Part shown: piece by piece, positions 8,827-17,236 of the stretch | Position numbering within the stretch: the first letter of the stretch is position 1 | How the letters are laid out: every line of letters begins with the position of its first letter | Assembly (NCBI GenBank): GCA_028280415.1 | Contig: JANQLV010000075.1 | Coordinates: 1-64,000 of the forward strand | Length of the DNA stretch: 64,000 nt | Direction of reading: 5' to 3' | DNA from: Saprospiraceae bacterium | Lineage (GTDB): Bacteria > Bacteroidota > Bacteroidia > Chitinophagales > Saprospiraceae | Notes under the pieces: model-generated | The model's input: the letters and a program-made list of their open reading frames with translations, nothing else | Told to the model about the DNA's origin: nothing | Databases searched by the model: none | Translations under genes and position numbers: made by a program

Positions 8827-10962
8827 ATGAAAACAAAGTCTTCATTAAAGAAAAATAGTAAAAAACACCTGCCCAGGTTCCGTTACGTTGATTATCTCTG
8901 GGATGAAAAAAAGGCTGCAGCATTAAAAGGGGACGAAGTTGCTCTGTTTTTATATCGTTCGAATATTCTGGGGGCTGATCTGAGGATTACAAATTTTGGC
9001 GGCGGAAATACATCCTGTAAAACGATTGAAAAAGATCCGCTAAACGGAAAGGATACGGAAGTCATGTGGGTGAAAGGTTCAGGAGGTGATATTGGTACGC
9101 TGACCCGGAAAGGGATTGCCGGATTGTATACCGATCGCCTGCGTTCGCTCAAAAATGTATACCGGGGATTGGCTTATGAAGATGAAATGGTCGGACTTTT
9201 TTATCATTGTATTTATGATTTGGAAAGCCGGGCCCCATCAATTGATACTCCTTTGCATGGTTTATTACCTTTCAAACATATTGATCATTTGCATCCGGAT
9301 GCGGTAATTGCCGTAGCGGCAGCAAAGAATAGCCAAAAGATCACTCAAGAGATATGGGGGGACTCAATGGCCTGGATTCCCTGGCGCAGACCCGGCTTCG
9401 AACTTGCGCTGGAGCTGGAAAAATGTCTGAATGAGCATCCCGGTATTCGTGGGATCGTTCTGGGTGGTCATGGATTATTCACCTGGGGCGATACCTCTTA
9501 TGAGTGCTACCTGAACAGTCTTGAAGTGATTGAAATGGCCTCAAAATACATCGATCTCAGAATAGGTAAAAAGCGTCCGGTATTCGGAGGTCCGAAGATA
9601 AAAAACTTACCGGTTGATCAAAGGAGAGCGAAAGCGGTACAGTTAGCTCCGATTTTACGAGGCCTCTGTTCTCACCAAAAACAAATGATTGGTCATTTCA
9701 CAGATGATGAACGAGTACTGGAATTCATCGCCAGTAAAGATTTGAAGAAATTGGCCCCTTTAGGAACTTCTTGCCCGGATCATTTCCTGCGTACCAAGAT
9801 TCAGCCTTTGGTATTAAAGCTGAGACCGAATGAAAATCTTTCGGATACAGAGAAAATTAAGAAAAAACTACAAGCGGATTTCGAAGCCTATCGGGCAACG
9901 TACAAAAGCTATTATGAATCCTGTAAACGTCCCGATAGTCCGGCGATGCGAGATCCGAATCCCGTAGTAATTCTGTACCCGGGAGTAGGTATGTTCACTT
10001 TTGCCAAAAACAAACAAACTGCCAGAGTGGCCAGTGAATTTTATATCAATGCAATCAATGTAATGCGTGGGGCGGAGGCCATTTCCAAATATACAGCCTT
10101 GCCCCGGCAGGAAGCTTTTGATATAGAATACTGGTTGTTAGAGGAAGCTAAGCTCAAACGCCAGCCGCCGCCCAGGCCTCTTTCCGGGAAAATAGCCATT
10201 GTTAGCGGGGCTGGAGGAGGCATTGGCAGTGCCATTGCAAAAAAACTAATCGCAGAAGGCGCTAATGTGGTGTTGAGCGATGTTGCGGAGGATCGACTGA
10301 ATGGCCAACATTTTAATCATCAAAAAGATATATCCACTTACATCGCTTGTGATGTTACTCGGATGAAATCAGTGCAAAATGCTTTTGAAAAAGCCGTACT
10401 GGAATTCGGAGGGGTGGATATAATAGTACATGCTGCCGGGCTGGCGATTTCGAAATCACTGGAAGATACGACCGAGCAGGACTGGAATGTATTGCAGGAT
10501 GTACTGGTAAAAGGCCAGTTTAATATGGCAAAAGCGGGGGTGGAAATTATGAGGAAGCAGGGATCAGGTGGTGATATCGTTAATATTGCCAGTAAAAATG
10601 GTCTGGTCTCTGGACCCAATAATGTCGCTTATGGCACGGCCAAAGCTGCACAACAGCATCAAACCAGATTATTGGCAGCCGAACTGGGCAAAGATGGAAT
10701 CCGGGTAAATACGGTGAATCCGGATGGTGTAATTGTGGGGAGTAAAATCTGGGAAGGTAAATGGGCGGAAGGTAGAGCTAAGGCTTACGGGATTTCAGTA
10801 GAGGAATTGCCACAGCATTATGCTGAGAGAAATTTACTGAAAGCTATGATCCTTCCGGAAGACATTGCTAATGCTGTATTTGCTCTACTGGCAATTCTCG
10901 ATAAAAGTACCGGGAATATGATTAATGTGGATGGCGGAATGGCGAATGCTTTTGTTCGATAA
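8827..10962 (+). CDS. Bifunctional rhamnulose-1-phosphate aldolase / L-lactaldehyde dehydrogenase
   Basis: Splits L-rhamnulose-1-phosphate to DHAP and L-lactaldehyde (class II, zinc-dependent aldolase half) and oxidises or reduces the lactaldehyde (short-chain dehydrogenase half). The 711-residue protein shows FGGGNTSCK, GSGGD, the zinc-binding HIDHLHPD and GGHGLFTWG in the first ~430 residues, then an SDR domain with GAGGGIGSAIAKKL and the YGTAK (YxxxK) catalytic pair. The fusion is the RhaD-RhaE/YuxG type. The ATG at 8827 is preferred over a TTG at 8764, because a promoter-like box lies between them. The isomerase gene follows after 12 bases. No kinase or transporter gene is adjacent. Confidence 0.9.
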   Translation: MKTKSSLKKNSKKHLPRFRYVDYLWDEKKAAALKGDEVALFLYRSNILGADLRITNFGGGNTSCKTIEKDPLNGKDTEVMWVKGSGGDIGTLTRKGIAGLYTDRLRSLKNVYRGLAYEDEMVGLFYHCIYDLESRAPSIDTPLHGLLPFKHIDHLHPDAVIAVAAAKNSQKITQEIWGDSMAWIPWRRPGFELALELEKCLNEHPGIRGIVLGGHGLFTWGDTSYECYLNSLEVIEMASKYIDLRIGKKRPVFGGPKIKNLPVDQRRAKAVQLAPILRGLCSHQKQMIGHFTDDERVLEFIASKDLKKLAPLGTSCPDHFLRTKIQPLVLKLRPNENLSDTEKIKKKLQADFEAYRATYKSYYESCKRPDSPAMRDPNPVVILYPGVGMFTFAKNKQTARVASEFYINAINVMRGAEAISKYTALPRQEAFDIEYWLLEEAKLKRQPPPRPLSGKIAIVSGAGGGIGSAIAKKLIAEGANVVLSDVAEDRLNGQHFNHQKDISTYIACDVTRMKSVQNAFEKAVLEFGGVDIIVHAAGLAISKSLEDTTEQDWNVLQDVLVKGQFNMAKAGVEIMRKQGSGGDIVNIASKNGLVSGPNNVAYGTAKAAQQHQTRLLAAELGKDGIRVNTVNPDGVIVGSKIWEGKWAEGRAKAYGISVEELPQHYAERNLLKAMILPEDIANAVFALLAILDKSTGNMINVDGGMANAFVR

Positions 10963-10974
10963 ATAGTTTTACTT

Positions 10975-12258
10975 ATGCGAATTGAGCCGAATATTATTCA
11001 ACAATTTAACAAGCAGGAAGCAGCAAAACATCGAAATCAATTCGAATTTGTCGCGGAGGAACTCGACAGGGAGGGCTTTGATGTAGAAGTGCTTATTCAA
11101 AAACTGACAGATTTTCAGGTAGCTATTCCCAGTTGGGCACTCGGTTTGGGAGGAACGCGTTTCGGACGTTTTAGTCTGGGAGGCGCGCCAGAAAACCTTG
11201 ATCAAAAAATTGAGGATATCGGATTACTTCACGCTTTGACAAATACTGCGGGGGCAATTTCCCTGCATATTCCCTGGGACATCCCCACTGATCCGGAGGC
11301 AACAAAATCCCTGGCAACTTCTTTGGGGATAGCTTTTGATGCAGTCAATTCCAATACGTTCCAGGATCAGCCGGGTCAAAAGCATTCTTATAAAAACGGC
11401 TCACTTTGTAATGTACATGAAACCATAAGAGCCCAGGCAATCGCACATAGTGTAGAAGTGATAGCCTATGGAAAAATGCTGGGCTCAAAGTCTATCACGG
11501 TCTGGCTGGCAGATGGGGCTAATTTTCCGGGGCAGCATAATTTGCAAAAAGCATTAATGCATACAGAGGCCTCGCTTCAGGAGATTTACAGTCATTTACC
11601 ACCGGACTGGCGGATGTTCATTGAGTATAAACCTTATGAACCTAATTTCTACAGCACGGTAATTCCTGACTGGGGTACTGCGCTGATGTTAGCTGAAGCA
11701 TGTGGCGACCGGGCACTCGCATTGGTTGATCTTGGACATCATTTGCCCAATACGAATATTGAACAAATCGTCGCTACATTGATGATGCGTGGCCGTTTGG
11801 GAGGCTTTCATTTTAATGATAGCAAGTATGGAGATGATGATTTGACCTGTGGGAGTATAAAGCCTTATCAACTGTTTTTGATTTTCAAGGAATTGGTTTA
11901 TGGTATGGAAAATAATATTGCAAACAATCCTCCCTTGGCCTGGATGATTGATGCCAGCCATAATATTAAAGACCCACTCGAAGATTTGATACAATCCCTG
12001 GAAGCCATACAAATTGCTTATGCAAGGGCTTTGTGTGTTGATTTCAATAAACTGGAGCAAGCGCAGCATACTTCTGATGTAACGCTTTGTCAAGAAATCC
12101 TGCAAAATGCATTTCGTCGTGATATTCGCCCGATTTTACGGGAGGCCAGACTTCGTGCCGGAGCTGCTTTAAGCCCTTTGTCCATATATCGCAGTATGGA
12201 AATCAGGAAGATGCTTATTGCTGAACGTGGATCGAAAACCATCGCTACCGGTTTATAA
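10975..12258 (+). CDS. rhaI: L-rhamnose isomerase (RhaI type)
   Basis: Converts L-rhamnose to L-rhamnulose, the first step of phosphorylating rhamnose catabolism. The 427-residue xylose-isomerase-fold protein resembles the Pseudomonas stutzeri-type enzyme rather than E. coli RhaA: IPSWALGLGGTRFGRF near residue 50, metal/substrate-binding segments FIEYKPYEPNF, LVDLGHHLPN and GGFHFNDSKYGDDD. It lies 12 bases after the aldolase fusion, forming a two-gene operon. Its 3' end is 6 bases from the convergent secreted-protein gene, leaving no room for a separate terminator. Confidence 0.88.
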   Translation: MRIEPNIIQQFNKQEAAKHRNQFEFVAEELDREGFDVEVLIQKLTDFQVAIPSWALGLGGTRFGRFSLGGAPENLDQKIEDIGLLHALTNTAGAISLHIPWDIPTDPEATKSLATSLGIAFDAVNSNTFQDQPGQKHSYKNGSLCNVHETIRAQAIAHSVEVIAYGKMLGSKSITVWLADGANFPGQHNLQKALMHTEASLQEIYSHLPPDWRMFIEYKPYEPNFYSTVIPDWGTALMLAEACGDRALALVDLGHHLPNTNIEQIVATLMMRGRLGGFHFNDSKYGDDDLTCGSIKPYQLFLIFKELVYGMENNIANNPPLAWMIDASHNIKDPLEDLIQSLEAIQIAYARALCVDFNKLEQAQHTSDVTLCQEILQNAFRRDIRPILREARLRAGAALSPLSIYRSMEIRKMLIAERGSKTIATGL

Positions 12259-12264
12259 ATTGGT

Positions 12265-12765
12265 TTATCTAAACCGATTGGACAACATAACAAAAGTGAT
12301 GTCAATTCTTTTTGTTTTTTCCAAAAGGACGAGCGGGATATATCGGAGTTCGACAGAATAAGCATAGTAACCTTCTATTTCTTCTAAAGGATATTCTCTT
12401 ACGGATTCCCTGCCCAGTCTGATTTCGGCAAGCATCGTATTATTTTCACCAAAAAGTTTGAAGGCGTAAAATTTGTCGATCCATCGATGATCTGCCTGCC
12501 TGCGAGCTGTTCCTAGTTTTTTTGAGGCAATAAATTCTAAATGGATTGCTTCATAACCCAGACCAAAAGCGGCCTCTGCAGCGGTTTCTAATTTTAGACT
12601 AGCTCGTTTGACAAGCACCTGATCCAAAGGGCTGAGATCGCTGTCTTTTGAAGTAATGATGAAATCGGATTTGAATCCGTTGAAATGTTCAATAATTCCT
12701 TGTGCCTGTAGTGTAGCAATATTTAATATGAAAAGGAAAAAATAAAGGGGTATTCTTTTTTTCAT
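12265..12765 (-). CDS. Secreted protein of unknown function
   Basis: 166 residues from the ATG at 12765, which starts a typical signal peptide (MKKRIPLYFFLFILNIATLQAQ). An in-frame start 60 bases further up would add a non-signal extension and is less likely. The mature part is a mixed alpha/beta sequence with LETAAEAAFGLGYEAIHLEF and a conserved-looking WIDKFYAFKLFGENN segment. I do not recognise a family; periplasmic or surface location is inferred. The gene is convergent with rhaI. Confidence 0.6.
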   Translation of the reverse strand: MKKRIPLYFFLFILNIATLQAQGIIEHFNGFKSDFIITSKDSDLSPLDQVLVKRASLKLETAAEAAFGLGYEAIHLEFIASKKLGTARRQADHRWIDKFYAFKLFGENNTMLAEIRLGRESVREYPLEEIEGYYAYSVELRYIPLVLLEKTKRIDITFVMLSNRFR

Positions 12766-12937
12766 AGCTCTAAACTTGGTGATGAATAGTTCAAATGAAT
12801 TCTTTTTTATGTCCTTGTTTTTCACTTTTCCAAAATAATTTAAAAAAACATTCGCTTCAAGCTTGTTTTGATTTCAATAAGATAGATTAACAGTATTTTA
12901 ACTTGTTTTAAAAAATAGGTTTAAAAAGGAAGAAATA

Positions 12938-12969
12938 TTTGCGTAATCGAATGATTACATTTATATTTG
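12938..12969 (+). promoter_or_regulatory. Bacteroidota promoter of the ArsR-SRPBCC operon
   Basis: TTTG (12938-12941), a 20-base spacer, then TATATTTG (12962-12969). This is a near-ideal match to the Bacteroidota -33/-7 pattern. The start is predicted near 12976, giving a leader of about 15 bases before the ATG at 12991. Confidence 0.75.
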
Positions 12970-12984
12970 TAACCAATCAATTAC
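12943..12984. promoter_or_regulatory. Two matching 16-bp operator palindromes
   Basis: GTAATCGAATGATTAC (12943-12958) and GTAACCAATCAATTAC (12969-12984) both fit GTAA-N8-TTAC. The first lies between the -33 and -7 boxes and the second covers the predicted start point; their left ends are 26 bases apart. The geometry fits autorepression by the ArsR-type regulator encoded immediately downstream. The regulator assignment is inference. Confidence 0.6.
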
Positions 12985-12990
12985 ATTTTT

Positions 12991-13329
12991 ATGAGAAGAG
13001 ATGTTTTTCAGGCCATTGCCGACCCGGTACGCAGAGAAATAATCGATCTGTTAGCGAAGGAAACTCTGACGGTCAATGCAGTTGCCAGGAATTTCAAAAT
13101 TAGTCGACCGGCGGTTTCCAATCATTTAAAGATTCTGGAAGAATGTGGAATAATTACCATCAAACAACAAGGGCGGGAGCGTTTTTGCAAAATTCAGCCG
13201 GGGAACCTCGTTCCTGCTTTTTTATGGATTGATCAATACCGCACTTTATGGGAAGAGCGACTGGATAATTTCGAAGATTATTTAAACAAATTACAAACAA
13301 AAAATAAGAAAAATGACAAACACAAATGA
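12991..13329 (+). CDS. ArsR-family winged-helix transcriptional regulator
   Basis: 112 residues with a winged helix-turn-helix over most of the length: FQAIADPVRREIIDLL, VNAVARNFKISRPAVSNHLKILEECGII and a wing at IKQQGRERFCKI. There is no Cys cluster of metal-sensing ArsR proteins. It belongs to the group paired with SRPBCC (AHSA1-like) proteins, and its 3' end overlaps the SRPBCC gene by 17 bases. Two identical-pattern palindromes in its promoter suggest it represses its own operon. The inducer is unknown. Confidence 0.85.
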   Translation: MRRDVFQAIADPVRREIIDLLAKETLTVNAVARNFKISRPAVSNHLKILEECGIITIKQQGRERFCKIQPGNLVPAFLWIDQYRTLWEERLDNFEDYLNKLQTKNKKNDKHK

Positions 13330-13768
13330 TGCGAGTAATCGTACACTGACTTTAAAAAGAACCTTTAATGCACCACTTCAGTTAGTGTGGGAAGCCTGGA
13401 CTAAAGCAGAACATATTATACACTGGTGGGGCCCTAAAGGTATGGATATTAAAGTTGTGGAACACGATTTCAAAGTTGGAGGCAAATGGAAGTATGTAAT
13501 GACGATGCCCGATGGAAATGAATTTGTTGCCGACGGTGTTTACCTGGTAATTGTCGAGTTTGAAAAAATTACCTCTTCTGCCAATTTCAAACCAATGACA
13601 GAAGGGGTGGAGATTCAGGCGATTTTCGAGGCGGAAGGTGATCGGACCAATTTCACTTTTCATTGTATCCACGAAACGGAGGAATACTGCCGACAACAAG
13701 AGAAGATGGGCTTCTACAATGGCTGGGGATCTGTATTCGATCGTCTGGCAGCGCATTTGAATGCTTAG
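13313..13768 (+). CDS. SRPBCC-domain (AHSA1-like) protein
   Basis: 151 residues forming one START/SRPBCC ligand-binding fold: LTLKRTFNAPLQLVWEAWT at the start, HWWGPKG, a central VGGKWKYVMTMPDG and a C-terminal helix GWGSVFDRLAAHL. Such proteins bind hydrophobic ligands in a deep cavity, and in ArsR-SRPBCC pairs are thought to act with the regulator in small-molecule response. The 17-base overlap with the regulator gene indicates coupled translation. The ligand is not predictable. Confidence 0.85.
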   Translation: MTNTNDASNRTLTLKRTFNAPLQLVWEAWTKAEHIIHWWGPKGMDIKVVEHDFKVGGKWKYVMTMPDGNEFVADGVYLVIVEFEKITSSANFKPMTEGVEIQAIFEAEGDRTNFTFHCIHETEEYCRQQEKMGFYNGWGSVFDRLAAHLNA

Positions 13769-13780
13769 TGCCCATAAAAG

Positions 13781-13824
13781 TTATTCGATTTCGACAAGTT
13801 TTAGTAATTGTCGAAATCGAATAA
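13781..13824. terminator. Perfect 17-bp inverted repeat, probable bidirectional terminator
   Basis: TTATTCGATTTCGACAA (13781-13797) and its exact complement (13808-13824) are separated by a 10-base loop. It lies between the converging SRPBCC and YeeE-like genes. There is no long T run on either side, so termination may depend on stem strength; a protein-binding site is the alternative. Confidence 0.55.
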
Positions 13825-13845
13825 AGAAAATCAATTTATAAACTA

Positions 13846-14259
13846 CTAATGTGGCAATTTACTCTTCAAAGCGCCGTAGGCAAATGTACCCAGGAGCGCA
13901 CTGAAAATGACGACAAAAATAGCAAAAAAGCCATGTCCAATCAAAGTGTATAATGGTCCCGGACAAGCACCCGTTATGGCCCAGCCCAGGCCAAAAAGTG
14001 TGCCTCCCAAAATACTCGCTTTGTAGGTCTTGGGCTTGTCTTTAATCTGAATGAGTTCACCAAAAAAGTTTTTGGCTTTGGATCGTTTTATTGCAAAGTG
14101 AATGATGACTCCAAGCACAACTGCAACCCCGATGATGCCATACATATGAAAACTCTGAAATCTAAACATCTCTTGTATCCGATACCAGGAAATAGCTTCG
14201 GATTTTGTCATTGTTATTCCAAAAATGACTCCCGTAATCAAAAAATATATTAAACGCAT
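13846..14259 (-). CDS. YeeE/YedE-family sulfur transporter subunit, C-terminal-type half
   Basis: 137 residues with about four membrane helices. The conserved GWAITGACPGPLY segment carries the Cys that in thiosulfate transporters of the YeeE/TsuA family relays sulfur through the membrane. It corresponds to the short DUF6691-type half; its partner at 14313-14894 carries the other Cys motif. The two are separated by 53 bases in the same direction and probably form one two-part transporter. Sulfur-compound import is the family role; thiosulfate as substrate is inference. Confidence 0.8.
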   Translation of the reverse strand: MRLIYFLITGVIFGITMTKSEAISWYRIQEMFRFQSFHMYGIIGVAVVLGVIIHFAIKRSKAKNFFGELIQIKDKPKTYKASILGGTLFGLGWAITGACPGPLYTLIGHGFFAIFVVIFSALLGTFAYGALKSKLPH

Positions 14260-14312
14260 TTTTTACAAATTATTTAGGTTTAGTGTTGGATCTGAGTATT
14301 TCAAAATCCATT

Positions 14313-14894
14313 TTAGAGCGAAAAGATAATTGGAAAAAGCAAGTGAGTCATCACTAATCCTCCAACAAAAAAACCGATCACTGCTACCAGCGAGGGCAAT
14401 TGTAAATTGGAAAGGCCGGTAATAGCATGCCCTGAAGTACAACCACCTGCCCAGCGAGTACCGAATCCAATTAGGAAGCCACCCAATACCATAACAATAA
14501 TTCCCTTTAAAGAAAGCAAATTATTGAGGTCGAAAACATCTGTGGGTAAAAAACCGGTTCCTTCTGAAAGGTTTTCCGGTGTCTTTATGCCAATTGCCTG
14601 GAGATCATTGATGGTTGCCTGAGAGATTTGCACCGGCTCCGGACTCGCCAGTATGGTCGATGCTATAGCTCCCCCGATAATCGCTCCCAGGACAAAGGTG
14701 AGCAGCCATGAGTGACTTTTCCAGTCATAGTTGAAATATTCGAATCTCTTACCGGCCCCACCTATCGAGCACATTGCTCTGAAAGAAGAGGAAACGCCGA
14801 ATCGCTGCCCCAGATAAATAAGCATCAACATGACCAGTGCGATCATTACTCCTGAAATACTCCAGTGCCAGGGCTGACTAATAAACTCAATCAT
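14313..14894 (-). CDS. YeeE/YedE-family sulfur transporter subunit, N-terminal-type half
   Basis: 193 residues with four to five membrane helices. The hallmark [16 protein letters not shown] holds the conserved Cys of the YeeE/YedE family; a second Cys lies in [15 protein letters not shown] non-membrane loop of about 40 residues ([15 protein letters not shown]) separates the helices. With the gene at 13846 it makes a split transporter likely to import thiosulfate or a related sulfur species, which would feed the cysteine pathway at 3.9-5.6 kb. The gene is divergent from the methyltransferase-like gene at 15042. Confidence 0.82.
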   Translation of the reverse strand: MIEFISQPWHWSISGVMIALVMLMLIYLGQRFGVSSSFRAMCSIGGAGKRFEYFNYDWKSHSWLLTFVLGAIIGGAIASTILASPEPVQISQATINDLQAIGIKTPENLSEGTGFLPTDVFDLNNLLSLKGIIVMVLGGFLIGFGTRWAGGCTSGHAITGLSNLQLPSLVAVIGFFVGGLVMTHLLFPIIFSL

Positions 14895-15007
14895 TATACT
14901 TGTGTTTTTTTTGCTAAAAGTGTAAAACCTGATGTTAAAATTGATCAGATTATAAAAATATTAAAAATAGCTGGATACAAAAGTGTTGTAGTTTTTCTAC
15001 AATTTTG

Positions 15008-15021
15008 GTGATACAAATCAC
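15008..15021. promoter_or_regulatory. Candidate FNR/CRP-like operator
   Basis: GTGAT-ACAA-ATCAC is a perfect 5-4-5 palindrome in the divergent region between the YeeE pair and the methyltransferase-like gene, 20 bases before the ATG at 15042. The shape resembles FNR/CRP half-sites (TTGAT-N4-ATCAA). No cognate regulator is seen nearby. Confidence 0.35.
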
Positions 15022-15041
15022 ATAAGTAAATAAATCAGATC

Positions 15042-15644
15042 ATGGGTATATTCGTTTGGGGAATTGGCTGGACTTTGTATTATTTTATCCATAGTTTACT
15101 TGCTTCCGAAGGCATAGAGAAAAAACTTTATTCATTAGGAATCGGCAAAGCCTGCTACCGTATTTCCTACAATATAGTCGCAATTATGACATTATTACCA
15201 CTAATCCTGTATTATCCGACTCTGCCTTCAAAATTGCTGTTCGAATTTCCTGTTTTACAATTTTTGGGTGGTTTTAGCATCCTTTGTGGAGGAATCCTGA
15301 CGCTTCTTGCCCTGAAAAATTATGATTTATTGGAATTCATAGGATGGCGATATCTCGATAATGCAAAAACAGAACAAGGGGATGAGTTGAATACATCCGG
15401 ACTAAATGCTCTGGTAAGACATCCTTTGTATTTTGCAGCTCTACTGATCTTCTGGGGACTTTTTTTATTCAAACCTGAATTGAAAATATTGATAATGACC
15501 TTGATCACGCATGTTTACCTTTTGATCGGTATTCGATTAGAGGAACAAAAGTTGATTCAAACTTTCGGAACAGCTTATCTCAATTATCGGAAAAAGACTC
15601 CGAAGTTATTCCCTTTTAAAATTTTCCATAAAACAGAGAAGTGA
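15042..15644 (+). CDS. ICMT/NnrU-like membrane methyltransferase-family protein
   Basis: 200 residues, about five membrane helices. The C-terminal part has the isoprenylcysteine/phospholipid methyltransferase signature: LVRHPLYFAALLIFWG followed by LEEQKLIQTFGTAYLNYRKKTPKLFPF. Family members methylate membrane-associated substrates with S-adenosylmethionine; the substrate here is unknown. It is transcribed divergently from the YeeE pair, with a possible FNR-like site between. Its stop is 17 bases from the convergent FG-GAP gene. Confidence 0.75.
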   Translation: MGIFVWGIGWTLYYFIHSLLASEGIEKKLYSLGIGKACYRISYNIVAIMTLLPLILYYPTLPSKLLFEFPVLQFLGGFSILCGGILTLLALKNYDLLEFIGWRYLDNAKTEQGDELNTSGLNALVRHPLYFAALLIFWGLFLFKPELKILIMTLITHVYLLIGIRLEEQKLIQTFGTAYLNYRKKTPKLFPFKIFHKTEK

Positions 15645-15661
15645 TCTGGATGCTTCTTACA

Positions 15662-17125
15662 TTATTCAATAACTAACTTTTTGCTGATCTGTGGCCGATC
15701 TTTAAAGTGAGCAATAATCAAATATGTCCCGGGGGCGTAATCCGCTATTTCTACAGAAAGGGAGGCGTTTGGTAAATCCCCGGGAAGTTTTAGGTGCTGT
15801 AAGATTTTACCGGAGATATTATTGATAGTCAGCGAATCCGGGATGAAACGATTGAATTGAATATTGAGCTTTTCCTTTGTTGATACAGGATTGGGGCTTA
15901 AAGTGAAATCAAAAGCCTGCTGACTACTTATTTGATCATCCTGCGCACTAAGCATATTCCGGAGCAAAAGCAAATCTTTATTATTTGAATTTTGGGTTTT
16001 TCGATCGCAGATATAAAGATCATTAAGACCATCGCCATTAAAATCTCTGGCAATCACCCCGAGGGCATCTCTTTGGAAAAATTGCCCAAATACTTGTAGT
16101 GTTTGATCTTCAAACTTGCCATTTCCATCATTTTGATAAAGCCTGATTGGTCCTCCAAAAACATTACAAACAATGATATCCAAATCATTATCGAAGTCTA
16201 CATCTTCAAATATCGCATCAATGGTATGATCGTTATCTGCGGGTAAATTACTTTCGGTTATATCGGAGAAAACACCATTGCCATCATTTAAAAACAAGCG
16301 ATTCTGGCGATCCTTACCGGGGATAAACTCGACATTCGAAAGGAATATATCCAAATCCTGATCGCCATCAATATCGCCAAAACTAACTTTTCGGGTTTCA
16401 AGATTCAAACCCTGTGGAAGCCGGGAAGCAGTTTCGTCCGAGAAGAATCCGTTGCCATCGTTGATAAATAAAGCATTCCCGTTTTCATTTCCTTCAAATA
16501 AATCCAGATCACCATCATTATCAATATCGGCCATAGCCAGGTCCTGAGTTGTTTTATTGAGCTGTGGTACACGGTTGTTTTCCAGTGCAAAGCTACCATT
16601 TCCACTATTGATCAAAACGCTCGTGGCGCCTTTATTTCCAAAGAGCAAATCCGCGAATGTATCCCCGTTAAGATCAGCATGGATTACTGCATTTGATTCA
16701 GAATCGGGTAGTTGAAAATCTGCAATGGCGAATGTTCCCAAACCATTTCCCAGATAGTATTCATGTACATTGACAATGCCCAGGTTTACATCATCTTCAC
16801 TGCAAAATACCAAATCCAAAAATCCATCATCATTGAAATCGGCAATTGCCACATCTTCGCTATCATGATTTTCCTGCGGCAGATTTCCGGTAGTTTCATT
16901 AGTGAAATTTGCATTTCCATCATTGATCAAAATAGTATTAGCCTGAAATTCATTAGCCAGAATGATATCCAGATCGTCATCGCCATCGATATCCGCTGCT
17001 TGTACATCCATACTCTGGCCCTGCGCTCCGTTAGCGGGAAGATTATTACTGGCATTTGTATAGAGCTGTGCCGTCAAAGAGATAGAAAACAATAAGCAAC
17101 TTAAAAGGAAATTAAATTTATACAT
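15662..17125 (-). CDS. FG-GAP/VCBS-repeat secreted protein with T9SS type A sorting domain
   Basis: 487 residues from the ATG at 17125, which opens a signal peptide (MYKFNFLLSCLLFSISLTAQ); a TTG four codons earlier is less likely. At least six FG-GAP blades, each with a calcium-binding DIDGDxDLDI-type loop (for example ADIDGDDDLDIIL, ADIDNDGDLDLFE, GDIDGDQDLDIFL), form a beta-propeller over about residues 25-395. The end, from about 405 (FTLSPNPVSTKEKL to KKLVIE), is a T9SS type A domain. A surface-exposed adhesion or binding role is typical of such propellers; no enzyme motif is seen. Confidence 0.85.
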   Translation of the reverse strand: MYKFNFLLSCLLFSISLTAQLYTNASNNLPANGAQGQSMDVQAADIDGDDDLDIILANEFQANTILINDGNANFTNETTGNLPQENHDSEDVAIADFNDDGFLDLVFCSEDDVNLGIVNVHEYYLGNGLGTFAIADFQLPDSESNAVIHADLNGDTFADLLFGNKGATSVLINSGNGSFALENNRVPQLNKTTQDLAMADIDNDGDLDLFEGNENGNALFINDGNGFFSDETASRLPQGLNLETRKVSFGDIDGDQDLDIFLSNVEFIPGKDRQNRLFLNDGNGVFSDITESNLPADNDHTIDAIFEDVDFDNDLDIIVCNVFGGPIRLYQNDGNGKFEDQTLQVFGQFFQRDALGVIARDFNGDGLNDLYICDRKTQNSNNKDLLLLRNMLSAQDDQISSQQAFDFTLSPNPVSTKEKLNIQFNRFIPDSLTINNISGKILQHLKLPGDLPNASLSVEIADYAPGTYLIIAHFKDRPQISKKLVIE

Positions 17126-17236
17126 GGATTGAAGCAATTGATTTCTGGAAAGAAAAAGAAAAGCGGGTAATGAAACAAATTTGAGAATTTCGTTTTTTTA
17201 CATCTTCTATTAATTGACTATTGAAAGACAATTACT

